This document shows, piece by piece, positions 41,591 through 54,900 of a stretch of DNA of 64,000 bases (the first letter of the stretch is position 1; the number at the start of each line of letters is the position of its first letter). Location: positions 186,001-250,000 of the forward strand of contig CAJZBQ010000008.1 in assembly GCA_914767885.1 (NCBI GenBank), read 5' to 3'. The DNA comes from Blepharisma stoltei. Lineage: Eukaryota; Ciliophora; Heterotrichea; Heterotrichida; Blepharismidae. The notes under the pieces were generated by a model. That model saw only the letters and a list, made by a program, of their open reading frames with translations. It made no database searches and was not told the DNA's origin. A program made the translations under genes and the position numbers.

Positions 41591-42242
41591 TAAGATGTTT
41601 TTATACTTTTGATAAATTATCGTTAATCAAAATTATCCTATATGGATTTAAATTCAGACATTTTTTATTTTATTTACGCATATTTTATTATAATGATATT
41701 TAATATGTTTGCTTATATTAAAATTTATGATTTATTGGAGAACTTATTTCATAAAAGGTTACTAAAATTGTTACACTAATCATTTAAAAAATAATTAATA
41801 AATTTCTCATGTTATATAAATAATTTTTATTAACTTTGGAGTTTCTTTTAGCTGTAATAAGTAATATTTGCTATTTTTTCTCTAAGAAAGATTAGACTAG
41901 ATTTAATTTTAATGCAATTAGCCGGCTGTTTCAGGGGCATGTCCAAGTAACTTCCTTTTTTCATTCTTTTCAGTCTAATAAATGAGCTTTTATAGCGCCA
42001 AAACTTTCAAGTCTTTTTCTATTTCTTGAATTGTCATATTTACTGCTCTCTTTTCCCCTTGAATTTTGTCGTCAAATATTTTTAAATTATCAATAAAGAA
42101 TAAACTAAATGCTAATTAATTTTTTAAATGAATATTAAATATTTTATCAAATTTATCCCTTATAAAAACTCTGATTTCCTTTATTTTAATTACGTATTTC
42201 ATTTTAAACTAAATAAATTAAATCAAGATTATTCTCTATTAG
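41591..42242. other. Intergenic AT-rich stretch, nothing recognised
   Basis: Upstream region shared by the divergent coiled-coil and Cys-rich genes. It is AT-rich with no repeat family member or frame that I can support. Confidence 0.55.
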
Positions 42243-42680
42243 ATGAATACTTGCCTATTATGCCAAGATATTTGCTGCCCAGAACACTGCTGTAATTGAG
42301 ACGAATGCACTTGTGGCGACTGCGATATGTGCACTCCTCATTCTGAAACTCAGCCTACACAAACTCAAGCAGAGACCCAGATTCCAGCCCAATACAATGA
42401 TAATGCAAAGATCATTCTTATAGGCAAAAACAAAGAATCTGAGCCAGTCAAAGAAAAAACTCGGACTTCAAGCGAGCTTGGTTTCGCATCTTTGCAGAAT
42501 AAAGAAGAATACGTGTTTAAGGCTGAAGAAACAAAAGAAGAGAGAAAATCATTACCTAATAAATTGGTTGAGGAAGAAAAAAGCGAGATAGAAGATATGT
42601 ATGATATCGATTTAATAAGAAAGGCAGCAGGTGGTGGAATTCATGGCATTCGATATTTAAAAAAGAAATTGTCATCTTAA
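42243..42680 (+). CDS. Small protein with a Cys-rich N-terminus, unknown
   Basis: 145 residues, ATG 42243 to TAA 42680, uninterrupted. The first 30 residues hold eleven cysteines in C-x-x-C and C-C arrangements (C-L-L-C-Q-D-I-C-C, then W-D-E-C-T-C-G-D-C-D-M-C), which suggests metal binding or palmitoylation. TGA at about 42297 codes the Trp in this part. A Gln/Thr/Pro-rich and then Lys/Glu-rich region follows, ending G-G-G-I-H-G-I-R-Y-L-K-K-K. No signal peptide. I do not recognise a family. Confidence 0.55.
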
Positions 42681-43617
42681 GGGAGCATGAATAAGCATAT
42701 TTTTTAAGTTAATTTATTTAAAATAATTATTGGGTGTTTAGATTGATTTTCTAACTCCCGCATTAAAAGTGAAGAAAATTATTTGGAAATCTTGCAAAAT
42801 TTGTTGGCATGGCATAATTTTTAGGAACCAAATTTAAAAATGGTGAATAAAAAATGCTCTTGGTGGGTTTTAGTGATGAACATGGATAATCAATAATTGT
42901 TATAACAAGATTTTTAGCTAATTCTATTAATAATTAACACAGCTTGTATTTTTAAATATAAATTTTTATAAATAAAATTACTTTAAAATCTAAACAAAAT
43001 GTTTTTATATAAAATTTTCATATAATTTGTTGTTAAAAAGATTAACCCTCCTTTAAGAATTACAAAAATTTCTTGCTCACTCTTAAAGCAGACGAGTATA
43101 GATTATCAATATAATTTAATATAAAGGCCTTATAGATTTCTTTATCAATACTTATAAGAAAAATTTAGTAGATATATATAAAAAATGTAACTCTACCAAT
43201 AAAAGTAGTGAATTTATCTCTGAATTTCTCTGTTTATCATTTCATCAATTATTTGATTATTGTTTATTTATACAAAATTAACTAATTATTATTCAAAACA
43301 CATAAAGCTTAAATATAAATTATGATTATAAAAGACATTTCTAATTTAATTGCCTATAAACTCTTTTATCTTTTAATTAGTATCTTCTAAAATATCATTT
43401 ATATTTCTTTATAATGAAAATTGGTTAGCCTCAGCTTGATTTAGTAAAAATTAATCCTCAAGATCCTGCGGTATTTAATATTCATAATCAATTCAGCCCC
43501 TATAATCTTATTTAAATTTTTACGGAATATATGGATTAAGATGCTTTCAATTTTTAACTCCTTTTAATATTATTGTATCTTTTTATATATATATAAGATA
43601 TCTTATATAATAAATTT
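42681..43617. other. Intergenic AT-rich stretch
   Basis: No gene is visible. A fragment near 43040-43090 (AACCCTCCTTTAAGAATTAC and CTCACTCTTAAAG) may be a remnant of a family 3 MITE, but it is too short to be sure. Confidence 0.4.
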
Positions 43618-44130
43618 ATGGCTTAATGAATTTTATGTGGACATTTTTATGCTCTGAAAATTTAATTATTTTTAATTCAGAAAGGCGATCATAAATGTAA
43701 TCCAGGCCTATGAATTTATATTGTAATTATGACTCCAATCCTGATTTTATGGCAGATACTAAAAGAGAAATCTGATTTTTATAAGAATTGTATAAATCTT
43801 GATGGTTGTGGTGCTAAAACTCGGAAATGGCATCTGTAAGAGCTCTTGCAGTACTGAAACTGTGGGCTTAATTGAGGAGATTAAACTTGCTTTCCAGGTT
43901 GTTTGGACTCTATGCTGGGAGATGGGAATGGCGATGAAGTTTGTGATAGCTTAGATTGCGATCTAGACAATCATGATTATGGGCAATGTGTAAGTGGGTA
44001 CTTTGCAACAGTGCTAGACAATTGAATTTGCAATTATGAATGCAATAATGAAATTTGCCTATATGATTAAAGACTGCCAATGCACATATAATTTCTTATG
44101 GACTGATTATGCAAATTGGAGAAAAAATGT
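43618..44130 (+). pseudogene. Decayed 5' copy of the LNR surface-protein gene
   Basis: The sequence runs parallel to 44432-45000: ATGGCTTAATGA start region, AAAGGCGATCATAAATG, CAATCCTGATTTTATGG, TTGTATAAATCTTGATGG, then TTTGGACTCTATGCTGGGAG and TTGCGATCTAGACAATCA. Frameshifts and stops (for example ATTGAGGAGATTAAAC in place of ATTGGGGAGACTGTAC) destroy the LNR reading frame. A relic of the 16-nt intron (TTATTTTTAATTCAG) is visible near 43667. The similarity ends near 44130, before the beta-helix region, so only the 5' part was duplicated or survives. Confidence 0.8.
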
Positions 44131-44431
44131 TTAATTTAAATGTATAACTTTTTTAAAAAATTAATATAAGAAATAGATATAAATTTAAGAAATTGATGGT
44201 AATTTTTTATTTTTATGAAGAATTTAATATTAAAAAACTGCTCACTTTTATCTTTTATTTTAAAATTGATTAATTCTTGCTTTATTTAGCAAAAATAAAT
44301 CGTTAAGTATTCTGCTTTCTTTAATAATAATTATCATTTTGTTTAGCTTTCATCTAATTTTATTTATATTTTTATCGAAATATAAGGGCTAATATGTTTT
44401 TTATTTTTACCTGCTTTGAATATTAAATTAA
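44131..44431. other. Presumed promoter region of the first LNR gene
   Basis: 301 bp, AT-rich, between the decayed copy and the intact gene. No specific motif recognised. Confidence 0.4.
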
Positions 44432-47400
44432 ATGAATGGCTTAATGATTTTTGTCTGGACATGGCTCGCTGAAACTAAAGACCTCACATGCAGCTTATCC
44501 GCATGTCCTGATATTATAGTAATTTTTAACTTAGAAAGGCGATCATAAATGCGATCCAGGCTGTATGAGTTTATATTGCAACTATGATTCCAATCCTAAT
44601 TTTGATGGGCAGCTAATAAAAGAAAACTCTGATTGCTATGAAAATTGTATAAATCTTGACGGCTGCGATTCTAATAACCTCGGAAATGGTATCTGTGAGA
44701 GCTCTTGCAATACTGAAAACTGTGGGCTTGATTGGGGAGACTGTACTTGCTCTCCAGGATGTTTGGACTCTATGCTTGGAGATGGAAATTGTGATGAAGT
44801 TTGCGATAACTGAGATTGCGATCTAGACAATCACGATTGTGGGCAATGTGCAAGTGGATGCTTTACTACTATGCTAGGGAATGGAATTTGCGATTATGAA
44901 TGTAATAATGAAGATTGCCTATATGATTACAAAGACTGCCAATGCTCAGAAAATTGTTTATGGACTGATTATGGAACCTGCAAGCCAGAATGCATGGTAT
45001 TAGAATGTAACTATGATAAATTAACCCAATATGCAAATAATTGATGCCAAAATATCTCCTTGCTCCCCCCTCCATGAGTGAACAAAAAAATTTATATATA
45101 TAATATAGAAAAAAATTTTTTCCGAAAATTTAAAAAAATCCTAATTTGCAAAAATTGGGAAGCAAATGTTAATTTAATTTATAAAATTTATGTTTTTAAA
45201 AACGCAATTTGTTTAAATTAAACAGAATTCGCGAGAGCTTTCATTATAATAATTATCACTTATATATCAAGTTTTTTTTTCATAAAAAATATTTTCTATT
45301 AAAAAAATTTTTGTTCACTCATAAAATAGGGATTTTCCAATGGTTTTGTTCACTCACGGAAAAGGAGGGAGCTAGCTATTTTTTCTTCTTACCAGCAGAT
45401 TATTCGTAAAAATTTTTCATACATTGTACATCTTGAAGACTGTTATGAAGCCTCAAATCATGAATGCACACTAGAAAAGGCATTAAATTTTTCAATTTGC
45501 TATCAAGAATGCAATATCACCGAATGCAACTTTGCCAATGGAAATTGTTTTTATAATCCTACTCCCTTATTATGCGGTCGCTATTACGATTTTTCATATA
45601 ATTTTTGTTTATCCTGCTTAAATTATACATTTAATGTTTGATCTGATGGGGATTGTATTCAGAGTACTGACAGTTCCTTAACTCTTCCAGATGGCTCAAG
45701 TGCAATAATTCCAATAAAAGACAGTTCATCTCCAAGCAACCCCCACATTTACTTCGTCCGATCAGACATAAATTCTAACATTACTGCTGGTGATGGGACT
45801 TATTTTTCTCCTTATACCAATTTTATTAATGCGCTTTACCATATTCAGCATCGCTACTCAACAGTTATTTTATTAGAAGGAGATAATTATTACCTTACTG
45901 TCTATAATACTCCTACCGTTTTTTTATCCCCAATCGTATTTCTGAGAGGCTTGGCTGACAAATATATAAAAGTGACAACATTGAACCATTCAATAGCCAA
46001 TTTTAGGAGGGTTAAAGATGATGACAGTAATGGTTCTCATGATACATTTAATTTTGATTTGCAGAATATTCCAAGTTTTGAGATAAATAATGTGGTTTTT
46101 AACTGGGAAGACACGATATCTGATTGTAGTAATAGCAGCTATTGTGATTATTGCCCTTATGTTGTGTATGATTCTAATTCAAGCTCGTATTATAATGACA
46201 GAGGAGAACCTATAACTGAATTTTTGCCATATTCATGATGCAAACAAGACCGAAGAACAAATTTTTTTTCCCTTACAGAAACAAATTTAATGCTTAAAAA
46301 TGTATTTTTTATTAATTTTCGAAACGGTTTTAATTCTCTGGTATCTATTAATGGTTGGAGCAATGTGACTTTATTTAATGTGACATTTGATAATATCAGG
46401 ATTTATAATGAAGACTCTTCATCAGGAATTATTTTTCGAGATGATATTTTGCACAACTCAGGAAATTTAGAGTTTACCAATGGGGTGGTTAGCAGGGTTA
46501 ATAATGGCTATGAGCTGTGAGATATCATCAACACAAGAGGATTTTTATATGCGACAAGCATAAATTCAGTCGTTTTCAGGAATGTGGATTTTAGTAATAA
46601 TGTGGTTTTCAAGCAAACTTTACCTGGAATTAATGAGGCTGCTCTGATTACTTTGAATATGTTTCAAGCATTGCGGATAGATAAATGCAATTTTACATAT
46701 AACTATTGCGATTTGGGGATATTAAATATCAAAGGAGACTATTTAAATTTTTCAGCTGAAATTAATGATAATTCGACAGTTATTTACTCGACAATTAATA
46801 ATATTTATATTTCAAATTCAAGATTTGTGTCAAATTATGGAAAGCAGGGCGGAATATTATATGCACTGTATAGCTCTGAAGTGCAAAATTTGCTTATTGA
46901 AAACTGCTTATTCAGTTTGAATGGCGTTGAAGAGCAGCCTTTAATATATTTTGAAGGTCCATCTGTAAGTGAGAATTATGTAAGTGACAGCGAAGTGAAT
47001 TTAGTCTTGCCCAATGGCAGTATAGCTAAGGGGAAATATTTAGCTAAATGATGAAAATTATATAATTCAAGCTTTATTGAGAATTATTCTGGGAGTAGCG
47101 GAATGATTGAGATTAATAATATGGTTAATATCAATTGAAAATATATCAATATAACAAGAAATGGTGAGATTTCTACTGAAATTATGAATATAAATTCTAT
47201 TTTTACAAAATATTATACTGATAATCCAAAAGTCTATGCAAAATTAAACGTATCTGATCCTCCAGACTTGAATTGTGAGTCACTATCAGCATTGTCTAAT
47301 TCCATCAATTTAAATCTTGAGCAAGTAAACATAACCAATAATATCTGCAAATTTTCATCCCCCAACATAATTATATCAAATACCACTAATATCTCCATAA

Positions 47401-50400
47401 ACTATTCTCATTTCGCAAATAATTATGGCACTGGAGCTGATGGGGTTTGCTTATCTCTTGACGATAAAAGTGCAGCAATTATTGGATATTCTGAATTTAT
47501 TTCAAATAAAAATTATGATTCACGTAGATCAGGAACAATAAGCAGCTATTGTAAACTCTCGCTAGAAAACTGCACATTTTATAATAACACAGGTGCGCTT
47601 TATTTTGAAGGACAAAGTCTTGAAATAATATCATCTATATTTGACTCTAACAATTCTACTGGGTCTCATGGAGGCAGTATTTATTTTTCTATTTCATCAT
47701 ATGACATTAATTTTTCATTACTATCTGTCTATAACAGTACTTTTGAAAATAATTTTTGTTCAGTTTATGGAGGAGCTATTTTTATTGATAAAAAAACTCC
47801 ACTAAAAAATATTCTAACTATGAGAATTGAAAATAGTTCTTTTTACAAAAACAAAGCTATAGATGGCTCCTGCTTTTATATAGACGAAAACGTAGAACTT
47901 TCTACTGATTCAGCAGCTATTAATTGCAAATTTCATGGTAATAACGCCATTTCTTCAGGGGCTATATTACTTGCATACACGCATGGAGTGATTCTATTTG
48001 AAAAATGCAGCTTTGTTGGGAGCATTGGAGCTTACAGTTCAGTTTTTGATATCTCAATAGGTGAAGATGAAAAGCTGAGCCCTTCAAAAATAATTTTAAA
48101 TTTATGCATTTTTCAGTGGAATTATGGAGAGAATACTATTTCACTTGGAAATTCAAAAAGAAATTCGACGCTAGAAACGAATGATTGCAATTTTGAATAT
48201 AATACTGGATTAATATTTTCTTTTGATAGTGGCTATGCTTTTGATAAAAATTCAAAAATCCGGCACAATTATTCAAAGTTGTCTGGAGGTTCGTTGAATC
48301 TAAAGAACTCAGCAGTATTTTTATCTGTAAATGCTACACATTTTAACTGCACCAGCAATCTTAATGGCGGGGCAGTGTCAATTAGCTTAGGATCTCAATA
48401 TTTTTGTTCATTTTGCATTTTTGAAAACAATCATGCAGATTTTTCTGGAGGTGCTATATATGCTGATTCAGATGCAAGTTTTTATATCGAACAATCAGTA
48501 CTTAATGGCAATTCATGTAAAACTAAAGGTTCAGCAATATCTATTTCAAGTTCATCTGCAAACTCTACGATAACTAAATCAGAGATTTATGGAAATTACG
48601 CATACAATGACGGAACAATTTTTGTTTTATCATCGATACTATCAATATTTTCATCAAAAATTCATAATAACTCAGCAGGAGGAATAAATCCTGGCTTATA
48701 TGCTGATGATTCTACAATTGCAATAAGTGATGCAGATTTTGCTTTCCAAAATGGGGATCAAGGCTGCTTTATTTTTATGAACGCTTGCTCTGCTAAAATA
48801 AATGGCACAGTATTTTCTGGAGGATACTCAATTAGTTCTGGGACTGCCATACACTCTACATCTAGTGAAATGGAAATAGGTTTTTCAACTTTTTCAGGAC
48901 TTTCCTCGAATGAGACTGGAGGTGCAATTTATTTTTATGAGGGCAGCTCTCTTTATATTAAAAATTCAAAATTTCTAAACCTGAATTCTTCAATTGATTC
49001 ATATTTAAGCTCGATTTCTATAACAGACACAGTTTTCAGTAGCAGCTCAAGCGTTGCTATCCTAGGAATAAAAATCACTGAATTACTCATCTCATTTTCT
49101 GAATTTTTAAATAATTTAGGAAGCGATGGGGGTGCAATTTATTGTTCCCAATGCAATAAAATTTTAATTGCTGAATCTTTATTTGAAGATAATTTTGCAG
49201 AAAAAGGAGGGGCAATTTTTATTGAAAACCAGGCAGATAATCCCACTATATGCAGCATTATATTATGCACATTTCAGTCGAATAATGCTAGTAGTGGAGG
49301 TGCAATTTTTGCAAACAATATAAATTTGAATGTGTCTTTTTCGAATTTTATTGAAAATTATGCAAAATCCTCTCGAGCTGAGTCTTTGCTAAATATTGTA
49401 GATGGTATTGGAGGTGCAATAAAAATAGATTATGAGGATTATAAGGCATCTAATTATTTTAATATTTCAGGAAATCGCTTTAGCTATAACAGAGCAACTT
49501 ATAGGGGAGGTGCTATATCCTGAGATAATTCAAATTCTATACTTGAAAATAATATTTTTCACAATAATTCTGCATTCTATGGGGATGATTTTGCTTCCTA
49601 CCCTACTATGATCATTTATTTAAATCAGAGTAATAGTAGATATTTGAAAAGTCAAGTTCTATCAACAAATGTAGAAAACCTAGCATTAAGCAATGTGGCT
49701 TCAGGTCAGAATAATAACCCGTCGCTGATATTTGCGATAGTAGATGAATTTTATCAAATAATTACCACTGATATATATAGCCAGGCTCAATTGATGGCTA
49801 GTGATAATGATACTGTCATATCAGGAGTATCAGTTGCTTATGCTTTAAATGGAATTTATTATTTTGAAAATTACGTAATTTCAGCTAAGCCAGGCTCATC
49901 AGTTCAAGCTTATATTTCTTCCTCCGCAATAGATACAAAAGCAGAGAAATTAAAAAATTCCCAAAATTTTTATATAAATGCTAGCATGAGATTATGCGAA
50001 ATAGGAGAAGCTGTAGTTGGGCTTAATTGCGAAGTTTGCCCAGAATTTTATTATAATATCGATAGTTCCAGCGGCAAATGTTCTAATTGTCCATCCTCAG
50101 CAGTTTGTTATGGAAATTATACAATTGTGCCAAAACCAGGATATTGAAGAGATAATAATCTCACTGATATTTTTTGAAAATGCCCTTATCCTCCTTCTTG
50201 TTTAGGCTCTCCAGATTCTAATAATATATCTTTTGTAGGTATTTGTGAAAAGGGATATGAAAGTAATATGTGTAATTCATGCCAAAAAGGATATGCAAGA
50301 TTATATAGCAATCAATGCCAAAAATGTCCAGATACTACTGGCAATATATTTAGATGACTTGGATTTTTTTGGTTATTTTGTTTTATAGTAATGATTATAA

Positions 50401-51656
50401 ATAAGGTAGGAAAAATCTTAATTGAGCCTTGGGTATTTTTGCAAATATACATAAAAATCTTTTGAGATTATTTACAATTTACGATTATCATCGCTACTTT
50501 TAATTTAAATTGGCCATATAAAATAACTTGATTGTTTTATATAGACAACTGTGTTGATTATATTAATGCTCAGCTCTTCTCCTTCGACTGTTTTTTGCAG
50601 TCTTCATACTCAAAAAGCGAAATCTATTTTTACAAAATCCTCTTTACAAGCCTAACTCCATTTTACATTGCAATTATTTTTTTATTTTGATGAATCATAG
50701 TCTATAAGGTTAAAAGGAAACGTTTAAAAGATTTAAAAGATGGCTATATACCATCACTTATAATAATATATTTTTTAATATACCCAAGCGTTGCAAAATC
50801 GATGCTTAATACTATGAGCTGCAAGGAAATAAACCTTGGAGAATTTTGGCTCAATGAAGATCTAGGAATTAGATGCTGAGATCAACGCCATTTTCAATTG
50901 GCATTCCTATTGGCGTTGCCTGCATTAATTATATGAGTTATTGCAGTTCCTGGCTTTTGCCTTTGTTTTTTTAAAAAAAATAAGAAGAAGTTAACAGAAA
51001 CTTGAATGAAGCTACGATTTGGATTTTTATGTAATGGATATAAATCAAAGTTTTACTATTGGGAGTTTTTGATGCTTTATTGCAAGACAATCTTAATTTT
51101 ATGCTCAGTATTTTTACCATATATTTCGCAAAATATTCAAGTCCTTATAACCTTTCTCTTACTTGCCTTGCTTTTCCACATCCACAACAAAAATAAGCCA
51201 TTTATATTGCAAAATCTGAACCAAAGTGAAAGTTTTGCTATATCCATATCTCTATTAACAATTTTAGCTGGTTTTCTCTTTATAGCAAATGCTCTAAATG
51301 AAGAGTTACTTACCTTTTCAGTCTTATTTTTGCTAATTATTCATTGTTTATTTATACTTTACATTGCACTCAAATCTTTATCACTGATCCAAGCACTTAG
51401 TTCTCTTATTATAATAATAAAAAGAAGTTTGCGTCTTAAATCAAAATATTCTATCGAAGAAAATTCTAAGAATGATCATGAGGAAATGGTTCGAGATTAT
51501 AAAATACTGCCTTTACAAGATGAAAAATTATCGACTACAATTGTCCCTTTTGATTACATAAAAACTTTTCAAAATATTTCATCTATGGAAAACGTAAGTC
51601 TTTCGGTTGAATTAGATCCTTTTACTTCAGAAAAAAGCTTACCAGCTGATAATTAA
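44432..51656 (+). CDS. Large LNR / Pmp-like beta-helix / multi-span membrane protein, copy 1
   Basis: 2,298 residues after removing a 16-nt intron and one MITE. Order: signal peptide (M-N-G-L-M-I-F-V-W-T-W-L-A); Lin-12/Notch-type Cys repeats (such as C-L-D-S-M-L-G-D-G-N-C-D-E-V-C); a spacer; then more than 1,000 residues of right-handed beta-helix-like repeats with G-G-A-I and F-x-x-N motifs, as in chlamydial polymorphic membrane proteins; a Cys-rich EGF-like stretch (C-E-I-G-E-A-V-V-G-L-N-C-E-V-C-P); and a C-terminal block with about 7-8 hydrophobic spans (50340-51400) and a short cytoplasmic tail. This suggests a cell-surface protein. Trp is very often TGA, at least 15 times here. Apart from the MITE the whole beta-helix is uninterrupted, unlike copy 2. 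Role unknown. Confidence 0.78.
44519..44534 (+). other. 16-nt intron in LNR gene copy 1
   Basis: GTAATTTTTAACTTAG. Removal joins P-D-I-I to K-G-D-H-K-C-D-P-G-C in frame, linking the signal peptide to the first LNR cysteines. Confidence 0.82.
45061..45372 (-). mobile_element. MITE family 1 copy G (312 bp), degenerate, with a TG instead of TA at one edge
   Basis: The left end reads TTGCTCCCCCCTCCATGAGT where intact copies have TTACTCCCC. The right end is GGAGGGAGCTA with TA at 45373-45374. The left hairpin has lost its second arm. Alignment with copy 2 (N-N-K-D-L-V-L-Y-T-L-Y-Q-Q against Q-N-I-S-L-L-A-I-F-S-S-Y-Q-Q) shows the coding frame resumes exactly after the MITE. Confidence 0.75.
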
Positions 51657-51900
51657 TATAAGTTTATAAATCATCATAACCGTTTTTATTAAGGTTTTCG
51701 TCATAGAGCACCCAAGGAAGGTAATGTCAGGAGCACGCGTAGGATCTATTTAGTTAAAAGGGCGAGCTGCAGCTATTTTAAAAACTAAGTTAGGAAATTA
51801 AGACCAATTTTTTAAATATTTTCTCAGAATTTTATCACTCAATGGAGAAATATTGAATTATATTAAAAAATTTTATTTATATAAAAATAATTTTATAACA

Positions 51901-54900
51901 ATGTGACTACAAGTAATCGTTCTTCTTGCTTCAGCTAGTGGAATAAACATTGCATGCAATCCAAACGACTGTCCTCCTATATCTGTAAATTTTAATCAGA
52001 GAGGTGACACTTCATGTAATCTAAACTGCATGACTTCATACTGCGATTTTGATTCACAAGAACTTAAAAATAGTCCAAACAATTATTTAAATTCAGACTG
52101 CACAAAGGCATGCCTTGCATCTACTTCTTGAAAATGCAAAACGGCAAAACTTGGAAATGGCGTCTGCGATAATTCCTGCAATACCCCAGCATGTGGTTAT
52201 GATTTTGGTGACTGCGGATATTGTGCGCCTTCATGTAACTTATATTTAGGTTTCCAACAGCAATTAGGAGGATCTTGTGACCTTGAGTGCAATACAACAT
52301 CCTGCTATTATGATTATGGAGCCTGTCTAGATTGTGCTATTGGGTGTAATTCTACAGTTTTAGGTGACGGAACTTGTAATCAAGAATGCAATAATAAAAA
52401 ATGTGGCTTTGACAATGGAGACTGCTTAAACACCTCTTGTGCGCCTAACTGCTTTTTTTGAATGATAAATAATTCTATCTGTGATGAAGCCTGCCACGTC
52501 CAGGAATGCAATTATGATGGAACTGATTGTGACTGCTCTCCTGGCTGCTTTTCAGAATTATTAGAAAATGATGAGTGTGATGAAATTTGTAATAATTCTT
52601 TGTGTGAATGAGATGGAGGGGATTGTGGATATTGCGCAAGCGGCTGCTTTTTAGATATGCTGATAAATAATGTATGTGATGCCGCTTGCAACAATTTTGC
52701 TTGTAAATATGACTATTATGTGTGCAAATGCAATGATGGTTGTCTAGCTGAAGATTATGGAAAATGCAAGCCAGAATGCCTGACTGTTGATTGTATCTAT
52801 GATCAAGTAAGCCCTGATCCTAGCAAAAGATGCAATAATAAAGATTTGGTCTTATACACCCTTTACCAGCAAGCAATTTATAATGATCCTAGACATTTAC
52901 TCCTTATGAGCGTGAAAAATAAAATAATTTTATAAATAATATAACAAATCTCTAATTAATTTTAACAAATTTTAGGATAAATTTCAATTTAAATTGCATT
53001 TTACAGTGTTTTTATTTTTTAATTTTATGCTAAATTTTTCAGGGAAAGTTAGTATATTTTGATAACTGCTCATCAGTCTCATCTAATAAATGCTCACTAC
53101 AAATGTCTATCAACCAAACTAAATGCTACAGCGAATGCAATTTTCTGGAGTGTAACTACGGCCTATGCAACCTAACTTCTAATTGCTATTCCATGCCTAC
53201 TGATGCTTGAAGTTTATGTCATATATGACGTTCTTCAGGGTGATATTTTGAAAATAAGTCCAATTCTCTAATTTCTAATATATATTTTCTTGGCCAAGTT
53301 TTATCCTATGATAGTGAATATAAAAAGTCCAATCTCCCCGACTTTTGAATTTTTTATGCCACTTCAACTCAAGCAGGCATTTCTCCATCAGGAGAGGGAA
53401 GCTATTTTTTACCATTTGAAACCCTTGATTATGCATTTTCATCAATTCTTAATTTGCAAGCAGAAGTAAATGTGCTGATACTTGCAAACGATGGAAATTA
53501 TACATTAACTCAAAATTGGGATTGGCAGAGGTATAATATTAAAAAATTCACTTTGATGCCGCTTGAAAAAGATAAAGTAATAATAAGAATTAATGGGTGG
53601 ACACAATTGTCACTGGAGGTGGGTGCAAATTCAACGTTTAAAAACATATATAAAAAGGATATGGCGGATTTTGGTTCCTATCTCCGATATATCCAAGAGT
53701 ATTGCAGCCTCAAAGAAGGCTGGCACTGATGAAAAGTACCAAGTGGAGTAGGTAAAATAGCAAAACTGAGGTGATCTGCCTAATTTAATTCAAATACAAG
53801 CTTTTCCTCATAGGAGAATAGAGCTGAGAGTTGCAAAGAGATCCCAGAAGCATTAGACGATAATTCCTTGGCTAATCGAGAATAATTCCTCGAGAAATCG
53901 ACTGGACAAGCACGGCTTCAAGCTTCTTTTTTACCGAAAGGGCATACTATATTGATATGGAAGAAAGTATATCCTTATTGGCTGCGATCAACAGGGTAAA
54001 TAATTTTCTTTTCTTAATGCAGGCTCTCTCCTCCATAGAGAACCTTTGCTATTTAGTGAAATACTACTGAAAAGCAGGCGGAGAATTGGTAGGGAAAGAG
54101 CTAAGGCTTCGATACCATCAAAACAAATTTCCTACAAGTATAAACAAATCTTGACATTTAAAAACTTGATTTTTGATGGATCTGGGCAATTTAACAACTG
54201 CAATGATTCGGTCTATTGTGAATATTGTTCATATAGCACCTATAATGAAACTGATGGATTCTATTATAGTGATAGGAATCAGCCAATTTCCCAAAATTTA
54301 CCAGTTGATATTTGTAGCAAACAAGATTCTAGTCTCAGTCTCTTTAGCCTTAATGGTCAAGCATTTATATTGAAAAACGTGGAAATAAAGAATTTTCGAT
54401 TTAATTATGATTCTATCATAGCTGGAAATGGCATTTTGAAGCTATATAATGTTAATTTCGACAATATAAGATTAAGCGGAAAGGAAAAAAGCGCTGTTAT
54501 ATATGCACAATCCCAATATGATTTCGAAATCTCTTATATTGGAGGCTCTCTAACAAGACTAAACAACGGGTATGAATTTGGAGATTCTCTTGATTTTTCT
54601 GGGTTTCTCTATGTAGAAACTGAAGCATCAATTTTAATCAAAAACGTAAAATTCAAATACAACTTGGTATATACTTTGAGAGTAGCTATAGCCCTCCCTC
54701 CACCTCCTGAACTTTTCATTTTAAATTAAATAATAGCAAGTCCATCATTATGGATTCGACATGCCAAATCGACTGAAAAGTTTTATATTAACAGAAACAG
54801 TCAGGGGTCAAGCTATAACTGCTATTGTGCTATATACAAAAAATCTAAAATTTCATTGTCAAGTGGATCATTAATATATATTGATTTGATAAAACAAATT

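Noticed and set aside
43618-44130. A third functional LNR gene
   Set aside because: Multiple frameshifts and stops that no TA-bounded removal repairs, and no downstream beta-helix region.
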